The notes under the pieces were generated by a model. That model saw only the letters and a program-made list of their open reading frames with translations. It made no database searches and had not been told where the DNA came from. 64,000 nt of DNA, taken from the NCBI GenBank assembly GCA_963710745.1, contig CAVQBP010000024.1, positions 1,054,001 to 1,118,000 on the forward strand, in the 5' to 3' direction. The DNA is from CAVQBP01 sp963710745 (lineage in GTDB: Bacteria > Bacteroidota > Ignavibacteria > Ignavibacteriales > Ignavibacteriaceae). Each line of letters starts with the position of its first letter. Within the stretch, counting starts at the first letter, position 1. This document shows, one piece after another, positions 8,958 to 17,886 of this stretch. The position numbers were made by a program, and so were the translations under genes.

Positions 8958-10130
8958 ATGGAACTGTGGCAGCAACTGATTAGAGACAGCATTCATTCTG
9001 TAGATCAGCTTGTAGAAAAATTCGGGATCGACAGGCAAGACGCTGAAGACCTGGATGAATTTTTCCAGGCAAGGATTAATCCTTACTATCTGAACTTGAT
9101 AAAATATCCGGGTGATCCGATATGGCGTCAATGCGTGCCTGACAGAATGGAACTTGATGATTTTGATGCGGAAGAAGATCCATTGATGGAAGATGCAATG
9201 AGTCCCGTTCCTAATATCACTCACCGGTATCCGGATCGTGCACTATTCCTTGTAACAAGCCAATGCGGTTTGTATTGCCGTTTCTGTACAAGAAAAAGAA
9301 AAGTCGGTGATTATGAAAAAATCTCTATGAAGGGATTGGAAAGTGCATTTAAATATATTGAACAACATACCGAGATAAGGGATGTTATTCTTTCCGGCGG
9401 TGATCCTTTAATGTTAACCGACGTTATGCTTGAAAAAATCTTAAAACGGCTAAGAGCAATTCCTCATTTGGAAATAATAAGAATCGGATCAAAAATGCCT
9501 TGTGTACTTCCCCAAAGAATTACCCCTGAATTATGCAAGATGCTTAAAAAATATCATCCGGTTTATTTGAATACCCACTTCAACCATCCATGGGAAATTA
9601 CACCGGAAAGTTCTAAAGCATGCGAAATGCTTGCGGATGCCGGAGTCCCCGTCGGAAACCAGATGGTTTTGATGAGAGGTGTAAACGATGATCCCGCTGT
9701 TGTAAAAGAATTAATGCAGAAGTTATTGAAGATTAGAGTCCGTCCTTATTACATGTATATGGCTGATGAAACCAAAGGAGCTAATCATTTTAGAACTTCT
9801 ATAGAAACCGGCTTGGAAATCATAGAGAATCTTCGCGGACATACAAGCGGATTGGCCATTCCTCATTTCGTTATTGATGCACCTGGCGGCGGAGGGAAGA
9901 TCCCGATCCTTCCAAATTATGTGCTGCATCAAGATGAAGATAAAATTATACTTAGAAATTTCCAGCAGAAGGTATATTCCTATAAAAATTATAATGACCG
10001 TAATAATCCTAATGGTAAATACGGCAAAACTTATAAAATAAGAGCCGGCAGGAAAAATGGTAAATCCAAAGAAAACGAACCCAGTTTGTTCGAACTGGAA
10101 GAGCCTGTTCTTGAAGAGGTCGAAAATTAG
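8958..10130 (+). CDS. kamA: lysine 2,3-aminomutase (KamA-family radical SAM/PLP enzyme)
   Basis: Converts L-alpha-lysine to beta-lysine using SAM, a [4Fe-4S] cluster and PLP. The 390 residues include the cluster motif Cys103-x3-Cys107-x2-Cys110, with Arg112 two residues after, as in characterised clostridial KAM. The PLP lysine is Lys314 in APGGGGKIP. Asp270 (YMADET) and Asp307 (VIDAPG) are spaced 37 apart, as are the KAM residues Asp293 and Asp330 that hold the lysine side chain. In glutamate 2,3-aminomutases these positions differ, so lysine is the likely substrate. There is no epmA-like gene nearby. SD GAGGAAAG precedes the ATG. Last gene of the ATP-grasp operon. Confidence 0.9.
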   Translation: MELWQQLIRDSIHSVDQLVEKFGIDRQDAEDLDEFFQARINPYYLNLIKYPGDPIWRQCVPDRMELDDFDAEEDPLMEDAMSPVPNITHRYPDRALFLVTSQCGLYCRFCTRKRKVGDYEKISMKGLESAFKYIEQHTEIRDVILSGGDPLMLTDVMLEKILKRLRAIPHLEIIRIGSKMPCVLPQRITPELCKMLKKYHPVYLNTHFNHPWEITPESSKACEMLADAGVPVGNQMVLMRGVNDDPAVVKELMQKLLKIRVRPYYMYMADETKGANHFRTSIETGLEIIENLRGHTSGLAIPHFVIDAPGGGGKIPILPNYVLHQDEDKIILRNFQQKVYSYKNYNDRNNPNGKYGKTYKIRAGRKNGKSKENEPSLFELEEPVLEEVEN

Positions 10131-10138
10131 TAATGGAT

Positions 10139-10167
10139 GTAGGGAATGCAAAATCTGCATTCCCTAC
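10139..10167. terminator. perfect 12-bp hairpin between convergent genes
   Basis: GTAGGGAATGCA (10139-10150) pairs perfectly with TGCATTCCCTAC (10156-10167) around a 5-base loop. It lies 9 bp after the kamA stop and 3 bp from the stop of the convergent thioredoxin-like gene, so it can serve both directions. No long T-run follows on the plus strand. Confidence 0.75.
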
Positions 10168-10170
10168 TAG

Positions 10171-10767
10171 CTAGCTGTGAGCTGTTAAAATTTTTATCAT
10201 GTCTTTTTCTAATGTATCATGGGGTGATTCAATTATTCTTCCTAGTTCATTTCCATCCTTATAAAAGATAATTGTTGGAACAAGTTCTATCTTAAGTCCA
10301 TCCAGTTCATTACTTTGTGTTTTTTTATCTTCATCAACACAAATAATTCCTACTTTATTCGAAGGATAGTTAACTGCATCAAGAATTTTAAAGAAACGGG
10401 GGACTTCTCTCCTACTGTCGCTGCACCAGGTTCCCATAACAATCTCTATATTAACATCCTTTAAATCATTCTTAATCTCTTTTAAACTTGCTGAATCAAC
10501 ATCATAAAAATTAGATTCAGACATCCACCACCAATTGAAACTTGTGTCTTTAAATGCTTCCCTGTTGCATTCACCAATTAACATCGACATTCCGGAGTAA
10601 CTATCTTTTACAATCTTATTCAGTGTTGTATCTGCTGATATGGAATCAGCAGATAAGTTTTTCACAATATGATTACTCTGTTGAAATATTATTGTGGAAA
10701 ACTTAGGTTCACAAAACAATAAACCAGCGGTAAAAAAAGAAAAGAATAAAATTTTCATCAGCATATT
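10171..10767 (-). CDS. secreted thioredoxin-like protein with a CSDS site
   Basis: Thioredoxin-fold protein, 198 residues, with an N-terminal hydrophobic export signal (MLMKILFFSFFTAGLLF). The active-site helix reads GTWCSDSRREVPRF and the cis-Pro loop is LVPTIIFYKDG. The second cysteine of CxxC is a serine, so it cannot do a normal dithiol exchange by itself; a reductase-like or monothiol role is possible. I chose the ATG at 10767, which has AGGA six bases upstream and begins 8 bp after nadK ends. Longer starts would run into nadK. Probably co-transcribed with nadK. Confidence 0.75.
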   Translation of the reverse strand, partial: NMLMKILFFSFFTAGLLFCEPKFSTIIFQQSNHIVKNLSADSISADTTLNKIVKDSYSGMSMLIGECNREAFKDTSFNWWWMSESNFYDVDSASLKEIKNDLKDVNIEIVMGTWCSDSRREVPRFFKILDAVNYPSNKVGIICVDEDKKTQSNELDGLKIELVPTIIFYKDGNELGRIIESPHDTLEKDMIKILTAHS

Positions 10768-10775
10768 GAATCCTG

Positions 10776-11660
10776 CTAGAAAGAATTTAATCTTAAATCT
10801 ATTCCCCATAAAAGTTTGTTTCTTAGCGTTTCAAAATAGTTTGTAAGAGAGGTACGAACCAGCTTAAACGGGCGCTCACTTTTACTGATTCTTACTTCAA
10901 GCGGAGGAGAAAATGTAAATACTCTCTGCCCATCACAGTTTACAAGAATTTCTTTATGAAGTGAATTAATCCGGACTGAAATAGTTTCATTACCCGGTAA
11001 AACCAGTGGGCGCATAGACAAGCTGTGAGGTGAGATCGGGCTTAAGGTTATTACATCGGTTTTGGGACTGACAATCGGGCCTCCCGTAGAAATAGAATAA
11101 CCTGTTGAACCTGTAGGCGTAGCAACAATCAAACCGTCTGCAGAAAATGTGGTAACATATTTATCACCTATATCGATATCAAGCTGGATCATCTTAGGCC
11201 AGCCTCCTTTGTCGAAAACAATATCATTTATTGCATAAAGTCTTTCGATTTTATGCCCGATGCATTCCCCGGTTATAATCATTCTTTCTTCAATTTCATA
11301 ATTCCCATCCTTGATCTCTTTTATAAAAGTATCAATCTGGTTTATATTAACCTCGGCAAGAAATCCTAACTTTCCAATGTTAATACCGAATACAGGTTTG
11401 TTATGAAATTGTGCCTGGTAAGCTGTTGCAAGCATAGTCCCGTCTCCGCCGATCGATATTATCATGTCACTTCTTTTACATAGCTTATCGCTTTCAACAA
11501 ACTTGGTCTTATTGATTTTTTCTTTAATTAAATCTTTATTTTCCGAAATAAGATCCATTAATAAGTAATCAAATCCGTTTTCTTTCAGTGTTTTAATCAA
11601 TATTGAAATTACTTCATAAACTTTAGTTTTTGAAATATTTGCTACTATACCAATTGTCAT
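10776..11660 (-). CDS. nadK: NAD kinase NadK
   Basis: ATP-dependent NAD kinase that makes NADP, cytoplasmic, 294 residues. The GGDGT phosphate-binding motif (ISIGGDGTMLATA) lies near residue 70. The second signature, ADGLIVATPTGSTGYSISTGG, is around residues 173-193, and FGINIGKLGFLAEV lies between them. The C-terminal VNCDGQ loop is also present. It heads the thioredoxin-like gene and follows a glycosyltransferase gene after 41 bp, so it may be read from the upstream glycan operon or its own promoter. Confidence 0.95.
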   Translation of the reverse strand: MTIGIVANISKTKVYEVISILIKTLKENGFDYLLMDLISENKDLIKEKINKTKFVESDKLCKRSDMIISIGGDGTMLATAYQAQFHNKPVFGINIGKLGFLAEVNINQIDTFIKEIKDGNYEIEERMIITGECIGHKIERLYAINDIVFDKGGWPKMIQLDIDIGDKYVTTFSADGLIVATPTGSTGYSISTGGPIVSPKTDVITLSPISPHSLSMRPLVLPGNETISVRINSLHKEILVNCDGQRVFTFSPPLEVRISKSERPFKLVRTSLTNYFETLRNKLLWGIDLRLNSF

Positions 11661-11701
11661 TTTATTTTCAAATTTCTATAATTTATAGTGAACTTAAATT
11701 C

Positions 11702-12457
11702 TTACTTTCCTTTTAACTCCCACAATTTACAATATTTTGTGAAAACATATGCCGAAGAAAAGATTGCCAGGATAAATCCCTGCATTCCGTCAAGAAAGCC
11801 TCTTTTTATGATGAACATTTTTACAAAAATAAAAATCGGTCGTAAAATTATATCTGAAATTAAAAAAGATTTTCCTTTGTTGGAAAGTTCCTCAGCAGCT
11901 AATGTAGTATACCTGTTAAACTTAACAAAATAATGATGGATATTGGGATCGGTATAGTGATTAATATCATTTTTTAGTTCACCAATATCTCCTTTCACTA
12001 CAAGGTTTTCATGAACATCTTTCTCATCGAACTCGGATTTATTTTTATCAAAAAGTCGGGTAACTCTTCCCGGATACCACCCGCTGTGCTTAATCCACCG
12101 GCCCAGGAAAAATGCTTTACGTGGAATAGAATATGCAGCGTATTCAGGCAATTTATTTTTAAATTCAATTATCTCGTCCGATAATCCTTTTGTTAATTCT
12201 TCATCTGCATCAATCCACAAAACCCAATCACTTGATGTTAATGAAGCCGCATACTGTTTTGTTTTTGCATATCCCTGCCATTTTTTAACACTGCATTTAA
12301 CTTCTGCAAAGGATTTTAATATTTCCAGTGTATTATCATCTGATTCTTCATCAACAATAACTATTATTTCATCTATACATTTCCGCTGGCTTTCAATGCA
12401 CCTTTGAATATTCGATTCTTCATTCTTAGCAATAATTATTGAGGATATTTTAAACAT
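11702..12457 (-). CDS. glycosyltransferase family 2 (WaaE/KdtX-like)
   Basis: Inverting GT-A glycosyltransferase of 251 residues. The N-terminal SSIIIAKNEESNIQRCIES, then IIVIVDEESDDNT and the DxD-like WVLWIDADEEL, are typical of GT2 enzymes in the lipopolysaccharide-core group (WaaE/KdtX). A central GWYPGRVTRLF and a short C-terminal hydrophobic region follow. The start codon directly abuts the stop of the GT9 gene (TAAATG), so coupling is tight. Likely adds a hexose to a lipid-linked surface glycan on the cytoplasmic face; donor and acceptor cannot be read from the sequence. Confidence 0.85.
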   Translation of the reverse strand: MFKISSIIIAKNEESNIQRCIESQRKCIDEIIVIVDEESDDNTLEILKSFAEVKCSVKKWQGYAKTKQYAASLTSSDWVLWIDADEELTKGLSDEIIEFKNKLPEYAAYSIPRKAFFLGRWIKHSGWYPGRVTRLFDKNKSEFDEKDVHENLVVKGDIGELKNDINHYTDPNIHHYFVKFNRYTTLAAEELSNKGKSFLISDIILRPIFIFVKMFIIKRGFLDGMQGFILAIFSSAYVFTKYCKLWELKGK

Positions 12458-13603
12458 TTAATTAATCAGTTTTTTTAATACTTCTTTAACTTTTTCCGGT
12501 TTTATTTGATTAATATCTAACGAGGATTCAAATCTATATATATCTTTATTAAAATCCGGATTATTAATTATTTCATCAGGATAAATATAATATGAATCAT
12601 TAAATACTTCTTTGGGATAAGGATGAAACCTGTTGTAAAAAGTTCCGTTTGAAATACAAATAAATTTAGTATTAACTGCTGCTGCAAAGTGAACAGCACT
12701 TGTTTCATTTGATATTAACAAATCTGCGGCAGATAATAACTTGGCCATTTCTGTTAATGAAGTTGAACCGGCGGTAATGAAAACTCTTTGTGATTTTAAA
12801 TTATCCCAAATATACTGGGCAAGTTTGATCTCTTTTTTTGAACCGTCAACAACAATATCGTAATTAGAATTATCCAAAATATACTTGGCTACTTCCAAAA
12901 AATTATTGATGTTCCATCTTCTTTTTTCCGAGCTGCCCCCCGGGAACAGAACGATATAATTTGTGGCCGCTAATTTATTGAAAAAAATACCTGAAACATC
13001 TATAGAAGGTTTTTTTATATCAATATTCGTTTCAAGTAAATTTGAAAAAAATTCTTTGTTACGGTAAAACTCAAAAACATTATTTTCTTTTGATTGGATC
13101 AGCTTTGTATACCATCTATCGGAAAAGAGATTTCTTTTCCAATTTGCATGCTTATCAAGCGAGCCTGTATTTCCTATTCTTTCTTTTGCCCTTGATACTC
13201 TAATTATTTCGTCGCCATATAAAATATCCCTGGAATAGGTTGTTTCAATTGCAATCTCAAATCTCCGATTGTGAATCTCACTTAATATTTTATACTTATA
13301 TATTAAATTTCCATAGAATTTTTTTCTATCGATCCAGATAAAATCATCAACAACGTCACCATCTAAACATTCAGCTAATTCTTTCCAGATGATATTTCCG
13401 CATAATGTTATTTTATAATTTCGGTATTTGGAACTTTCTTTAAGAATCCTGATAAAGTTTCGAAAAAGAACATAATCACCAATTGCATCCAGCCGGATTA
13501 TAAGTATAGAGTCGGGCAGCGGTTTAATTTTTTTATTGTTTATAAAAGGAAGAAGAATCAAAAAAACCAAAAAATTAAACAGATTTATTATTTTTTTATA
13601 CAT
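12458..13603 (-). CDS. glycosyltransferase family 9 (heptosyltransferase-like)
   Basis: GT-B enzyme of 381 residues resembling ADP-heptose:LPS heptosyltransferases. ILIIRLDAIGDYVLFRNFI near residue 32 is the GT9 N-terminal signature. VLFPGGSSEKRRWNINNF around residue 217 and the late LISNETSAVHFAAA are the donor-binding segments. An N-terminal hydrophobic stretch (residues 5-24) may tether it to the membrane. It lies between the methyltransferase and the GT2 gene in the minus-strand glycan operon, consistent with assembly of a core-like oligosaccharide. Confidence 0.87.
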   Translation of the reverse strand: MYKKIINLFNFLVFLILLPFINNKKIKPLPDSILIIRLDAIGDYVLFRNFIRILKESSKYRNYKITLCGNIIWKELAECLDGDVVDDFIWIDRKKFYGNLIYKYKILSEIHNRRFEIAIETTYSRDILYGDEIIRVSRAKERIGNTGSLDKHANWKRNLFSDRWYTKLIQSKENNVFEFYRNKEFFSNLLETNIDIKKPSIDVSGIFFNKLAATNYIVLFPGGSSEKRRWNINNFLEVAKYILDNSNYDIVVDGSKKEIKLAQYIWDNLKSQRVFITAGSTSLTEMAKLLSAADLLISNETSAVHFAAAVNTKFICISNGTFYNRFHPYPKEVFNDSYYIYPDEIINNPDFNKDIYRFESSLDINQIKPEKVKEVLKKLIN

Positions 13604-13618
13604 TAATTATGTGTAATT

Positions 13619-14410
13619 CTATTGCGGGTGTTCATTAAAATTTTTTCTTAAAGCAAAATGATCTTCCATAGTCTTTGATTTTAGTACTTTTTTTACAAAC
13701 ATGTACAAACCTATTTTATTAAGAGACATCATCGAATTAAAAACTATTCTACTGATGTTTTTATCTGTAAAAAGGAATAAATTATTATAATTGTAAAAAT
13801 TTAGATTAAATTTGTTCGCTAACATTACTAATGTTTTTTTTGAATAAAAGGATATATGCTGTCCATGTTCAAAGGCATAATACCACCATTCATCCGGCAT
13901 TGGTAATGGAACGGGTACCAATTCGGTAGAAAAGACTATACTTTTTGATATCTCCAGCATTTTTTCTAATTCATTTACCGGGTTAACCAGATGTTCAAAT
14001 ACTTCAAATGCCGTTAAAAGCTGGATTCTGTTTTTTTCATTGGGATTATATTCAAAGCCTTTAGCCATAATATTCTCACAAAAAGGATCATCCCAACAAA
14101 AATCAAAACCTGTATCTCTCATCAGCCTGGTAAATATTCCATATCCCCCGGCGTAATCCAAAAATTTTTTTCTCTTAACATAGAAAAAATAAATCAATAT
14201 GGATACTAATTTTCTGAAATGCAGGTTCCGATCAAGTATTCCTGTATCAAATATATTAATAGCGTGTTTGTAAGCTTCTTCGAGCCAGTAGGGTTCTTCG
14301 GTAAATATATATTCGCAATTTTTACAGCGGAAATATTGAACATCATATTTCCCAAGTACTTTCGCATTAAAAAGTCTTTCAACTTTGCTTTCACAGATTT
14401 TGCAATTCAT
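13619..14410 (-). CDS. SAM-dependent methyltransferase with N-terminal zinc ribbon
   Basis: A CxxC...CxxC pair at the N terminus (CKICES, then FRCKNCEYIF) forms a probable zinc ribbon. It is followed by a class I methyltransferase core whose glycine motif is LDYAGGYGIFTRLM. FEVFEHLVNP and HISFYSKKTL follow, as in sugar and O-antigen methyltransferases. The protein is about 263 residues from the ATG at 14410. A TTG at 14428 is possible but would overlap the flippase gene. Likely methylates a sugar of the surface glycan or acts on an aminoglycosidic intermediate; target unknown. Confidence 0.8.
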   Translation of the reverse strand: MNCKICESKVERLFNAKVLGKYDVQYFRCKNCEYIFTEEPYWLEEAYKHAINIFDTGILDRNLHFRKLVSILIYFFYVKRKKFLDYAGGYGIFTRLMRDTGFDFCWDDPFCENIMAKGFEYNPNEKNRIQLLTAFEVFEHLVNPVNELEKMLEISKSIVFSTELVPVPLPMPDEWWYYAFEHGQHISFYSKKTLVMLANKFNLNFYNYNNLFLFTDKNISRIVFNSMMSLNKIGLYMFVKKVLKSKTMEDHFALRKNFNEHPQ

Positions 14411-14415
14411 TTTCG

Positions 14416-15783
14416 TTACTTCGCCCAAATACCAGTTGCTTTTTTATTTACTATTTTAAAATACTGAATAGGAGCCCATATAGCTCCAACTCCCACACAT
14501 ACACAAGTTGCAGCCATAACTCCCGATATGCCCATATTTAAATTCCTCGCAAAATAAATCGATAACGGTATATTAATTATACCAACAATTATGGAAGTAT
14601 ATAACTGCAACCGGATTTTTCCTACCCCGTTTATAAAATATGCAAATATATTATTCCAATTAGACATAATGGCAAATAGCCCCATAAGTATTGTTAAATC
14701 TAACGGAACTTCAATTCGTGAATTTAACCAGATATCATAAACCCGGTTCGCTGCAAAAATCATTATAATAACCAATATGCTAAGTAACATCCAGACTTTC
14801 AAAATTTTATTTACAGCATTCTTAATCCAGCTATAATCATCTTTTACATACGCCTCGGTATAAGCAGACCACATTGGAGTTAGTACCATGAAAAAAATTA
14901 TAGGTATATAATTAAAATATTTGAAAGCAACATTATAAATTGTAACATCAGCAGGACCGAATAGCTGGGTTATTATTAAATTATCGGTTGTAAAAATAAT
15001 TAATGATGAAATTTGAATTATAAAGAATTGAGTTCCTAATCCTAAAAGATCTTTTAAATTTGATAACCTGACAGCTTTGAACGACGGTGAAATGGCTTTA
15101 TATTTTCTCTTGAAAAAGATAAAAGAAGCAAATATGAAAACTACAACAGGAATAAATGCTGAACCGGCTCCTAAAAGCAGTAATGAAGGAGAAGCTATCT
15201 TTAATAGAAGGTAAACCAAAATGACTGTTAATAAATTAATGCTGAAGCTGAAAAATCCGTTTAAAGCTGTTTTCTGATCGGCATTAATTATGAATGTTAA
15301 AAGTCTTAGAACAAATTGGGTTAAAAAAAAGATAACTGAAAGAAGAACAAGAGTATTAAGTTCATTTTCCAGGTAAACAGGAGCTTTAAAAATTTCAAGC
15401 CAGTTAATAAATCTAAAAGTTACCGCAAATACTAAAATAATTAACAATATTATCGACGAAAATACGGCATAAGTTGTACTTACATAAATTTTTGCAGAAT
15501 GAAGATCGTCTTTTGCGAAAGCTTCGGCCAATTTATTTCTTAACCCGTTTCCTAAACCGAAATCCAGATAATTAAACCAGGTTAGAACTGAAGATAAGGT
15601 TAGCCAGACTCCGTATTCCGTTTTACCGAGATAATCCAATGTGAGTCTTACAAGAAGAAGATTGAAAAGGAAATTAAATCCGTTGAAGATGAAAAGGAAA
15701 AATATATTTTTTTTTGCTTTTAAAGATCTTGATGAATTTTCAAGATTAAAAAACTTAAGTGTATTAGATATAATTTTCTGCAT
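14416..15783 (-). CDS. polysaccharide flippase, Wzx/MATE-like
   Basis: Integral membrane protein of 455 residues with about 12-14 hydrophobic segments, the layout of oligosaccharide flippases (Wzx, RfbX) of the MOP superfamily. Near the N terminus it reads GKTEYGVWLTLSSVLTWFNY. LGNGLRNKLAEAFAKDD follows, which is very common in this group. It would move undecaprenyl-linked oligosaccharide units from the cytoplasmic to the periplasmic face. Neighbours are glycosyltransferases on both sides. No Wzy polymerase is recognisable in the window. Confidence 0.88.
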   Translation of the reverse strand: MQKIISNTLKFFNLENSSRSLKAKKNIFFLFIFNGFNFLFNLLLVRLTLDYLGKTEYGVWLTLSSVLTWFNYLDFGLGNGLRNKLAEAFAKDDLHSAKIYVSTTYAVFSSIILLIILVFAVTFRFINWLEIFKAPVYLENELNTLVLLSVIFFLTQFVLRLLTFIINADQKTALNGFFSFSINLLTVILVYLLLKIASPSLLLLGAGSAFIPVVVFIFASFIFFKRKYKAISPSFKAVRLSNLKDLLGLGTQFFIIQISSLIIFTTDNLIITQLFGPADVTIYNVAFKYFNYIPIIFFMVLTPMWSAYTEAYVKDDYSWIKNAVNKILKVWMLLSILVIIMIFAANRVYDIWLNSRIEVPLDLTILMGLFAIMSNWNNIFAYFINGVGKIRLQLYTSIIVGIINIPLSIYFARNLNMGISGVMAATCVCVGVGAIWAPIQYFKIVNKKATGIWAK

Positions 15784-15792
15784 CCTGTTAAT

Positions 15793-16602
15793 TTAATTTC
15801 CCCACTTATTTTTCCGCCACAATTTAACTAAAAAATTTAAATGTAAATCATTGAAAATCTTTTTTAACCTGGTTCTGAAAATTCTTAAAAAATATTCTTT
15901 CCTTGCATTAAAGTCCCAGAAGTCATATTTCTTCAGAGCATTTTTATATTCTTTGATAGATTCCATCTCATATTTCCACGATGCACCGCCTGAATGCATA
16001 ACTGCTATAGGCTCGCCTTTTAAATATTTACCTTTGTTTCTGAAATCGGGTATTTTCTTTTCATATCTCATTATCAGCTCATAATCCATAGTATATTTAT
16101 ATGATTCGTTATAGCTGCCGTATTTTTCGTAAACATCTTTTCTGAAAAACATTGTGGGATGATTGTAAGGCATTGTAGTAGTTATGGGGCATAAGAGAGG
16201 TCTTCTTATATTTGAACCGTAAACCGGATCATCAAAATAAACATCTCCATGTACAAAAATTATTTCTTTGTCTTTAAAAGAATGATTTACCTTTTGGAAT
16301 ACATTATTATTAAAATATCTATCATCACTGTTTAAGATCCCGATGATTTCTCCTTTTGCCTTTTCAATTCCTTTGTTGAAGGCATCGGCAATTCCTCTAT
16401 CAGGTTCGCTAATAATATGTAAAGACTCAATCAGATTATTTTCTTTGTAAATTTTATTAATGATATCAATGGTATTATCTTTACTTAGGTTATCAATAAT
16501 TATATGTTCAAAATTTTTATATGTTTGATTAATAATTGATTTTACGTTTTTTTCAATTGTCTTTTCGGAATTAAATGTAGGAGTTATAATAGAAATCAAC
16601 AT
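15793..16602 (-). CDS. glycosyltransferase family 2
   Basis: Inverting GT-A glycosyltransferase, 269 residues. The start MLISIITPTFNSEKTIEK, the LSKDNTIDII segment, then SEPDRGIADAFNKGI and the DxD-like ILNSDDRYF, match the WcaA-type GT2 group. A late YNHPTMFFRKDVY and DYELIMRY are the usual acceptor-side motifs. First gene of the minus-strand glycan operon, with the flippase gene starting 9 bp downstream of its stop. Confidence 0.9.
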   Translation of the reverse strand: MLISIITPTFNSEKTIEKNVKSIINQTYKNFEHIIIDNLSKDNTIDIINKIYKENNLIESLHIISEPDRGIADAFNKGIEKAKGEIIGILNSDDRYFNNNVFQKVNHSFKDKEIIFVHGDVYFDDPVYGSNIRRPLLCPITTTMPYNHPTMFFRKDVYEKYGSYNESYKYTMDYELIMRYEKKIPDFRNKGKYLKGEPIAVMHSGGASWKYEMESIKEYKNALKKYDFWDFNARKEYFLRIFRTRLKKIFNDLHLNFLVKLWRKNKWGN

Positions 16603-16774
16603 TATTTATTTTTTGCTGTAATTGTTTTATTGGATAAAATTAAAAAAATAGAATTTTGTTAGTGGAAAATACTCCTTAAAATATTGCTGATTAATCCCGG
16701 AAGAATGTATCCGGGAAATATGGTTTAAATTTAATAAAAAATTGCTATTTAGTTCTTCCGGTTATATAAAATAA
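16603..16774. promoter_or_regulatory. divergent promoter region of the glycan locus
   Basis: 172-bp AT-rich gap between the minus-strand GT2 operon and the plus-strand GT4 operon. Both units read outward, so it should carry two promoters. This is inferred from gene direction; I cannot assign boxes with confidence. Confidence 0.4.
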
Positions 16775-17875
16775 GTGGATAAAGTAAATCTTAATATTTT
16801 AATTATTACAGTCAGAGCCGATTTCGGCGGGGGTCCGGAACATATTTATTCTTTATTAAAAGAATTATATAAAGAAAATAACTTTTATATCGCCTGCCCG
16901 GATGATTTCCCGTATAAAAAGAAATATGCGGAAATTCTCGGTGAGAATAGAATAATATTAATTCCTCATAGAGAATTTAAGATATCTTATCTTTTCACAC
17001 TTAAAAATTTTATAAAAGAGAAAAAGATAAAAATTGTCCACTCCCATGGAAAAGGTGCGGGAATTTACAGCAGATTTTTGTCTATTTTATCCGGTATTCC
17101 GTGTATTCATACTTTTCACGGACTGCATACCGGCAGCTATAATCACTTTCAAAAATTATCCTATTTATTTTTAGAAAAAATTCTATCTTTATTTACTAAG
17201 AAATTTATTTCTGTTTCCAGAGGTGAATTCAAAGAAATAATCGATAATAAGATTACTAGGCCCAAAAAGATTGCAATTATAGAAAACGGAGTGGAAATTC
17301 CTGATTCGATAATTTCAAAAGATAATTTTTTCTCTTCTCCCAAAAATCTGATTACTTTTACAAGATTTAATTTTCAAAAAAATTCTTCAAAATTAATCTT
17401 TATTTTTGAAGAGCTAAAAAAACAAAAGAAAGCTGATTTGTTTAAGATTGTTTTGTTAGGCACCGGGGAAGAAGAAAATGAAATCAAAAAAATGTGCATT
17501 GAACATAATTTAAGCAGTTTGTTTAATTTTAAAGGAATAACCGAGAACCGGTTTGATTATCTCAAAAATTCATTCTGCTATATTTCCACATCCCGGTGGG
17601 AAGGTATGCCGTTAAGTATTTTGGAGGCAATGTCTTATGGTGTGCCAGTCGCTGCGACTAATGTTGTCGGTAACAATGATATTGTAGAACATAATAAAAC
17701 GGGTTTCTTATATAATATAGATAATCCTAAAGAAGCTGCAGACTATATAATAAAATTGAGTGAGAATTTTGAACTCTGGAAGTCTATTTCTGAAGCATCA
17801 AGAAATAAAATTCAATTAAATTTCTCACTGGAAAAAATGGCAGCTGAAACTCAGAAGATTTATAATTCAATTTAA
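16775..17875 (+). CDS. glycosyltransferase family 4
   Basis: Retaining GT-B glycosyltransferase of 366 residues. The N-terminal lobe shows FGGGPEHIYSLLKEL and VHSHGKGAGIYSR. The C-terminal lobe has the nucleotide-sugar site: LLGTGEEENEIKK, then WEGMPLSILEAMSYGVPVAA and GNNDIVEHNKTGFLY. The EGMPLSILEAMS element carries the E-x7-E signature. The start is GTG at 16775. It is the first gene of a three-gene plus-strand glycan operon, ending 11 bp before the next. Confidence 0.9.
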   Translation: MDKVNLNILIITVRADFGGGPEHIYSLLKELYKENNFYIACPDDFPYKKKYAEILGENRIILIPHREFKISYLFTLKNFIKEKKIKIVHSHGKGAGIYSRFLSILSGIPCIHTFHGLHTGSYNHFQKLSYLFLEKILSLFTKKFISVSRGEFKEIIDNKITRPKKIAIIENGVEIPDSIISKDNFFSSPKNLITFTRFNFQKNSSKLIFIFEELKKQKKADLFKIVLLGTGEEENEIKKMCIEHNLSSLFNFKGITENRFDYLKNSFCYISTSRWEGMPLSILEAMSYGVPVAATNVVGNNDIVEHNKTGFLYNIDNPKEAADYIIKLSENFELWKSISEASRNKIQLNFSLEKMAAETQKIYNSI

Positions 17876-17886
17876 ATCATAGAAAT

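Noticed and set aside
9723..10160. Minus-strand frame of 145 codons inside kamA
   Set aside because: Lies antisense to the PLP-lysine region of kamA and reads through the terminator hairpin.
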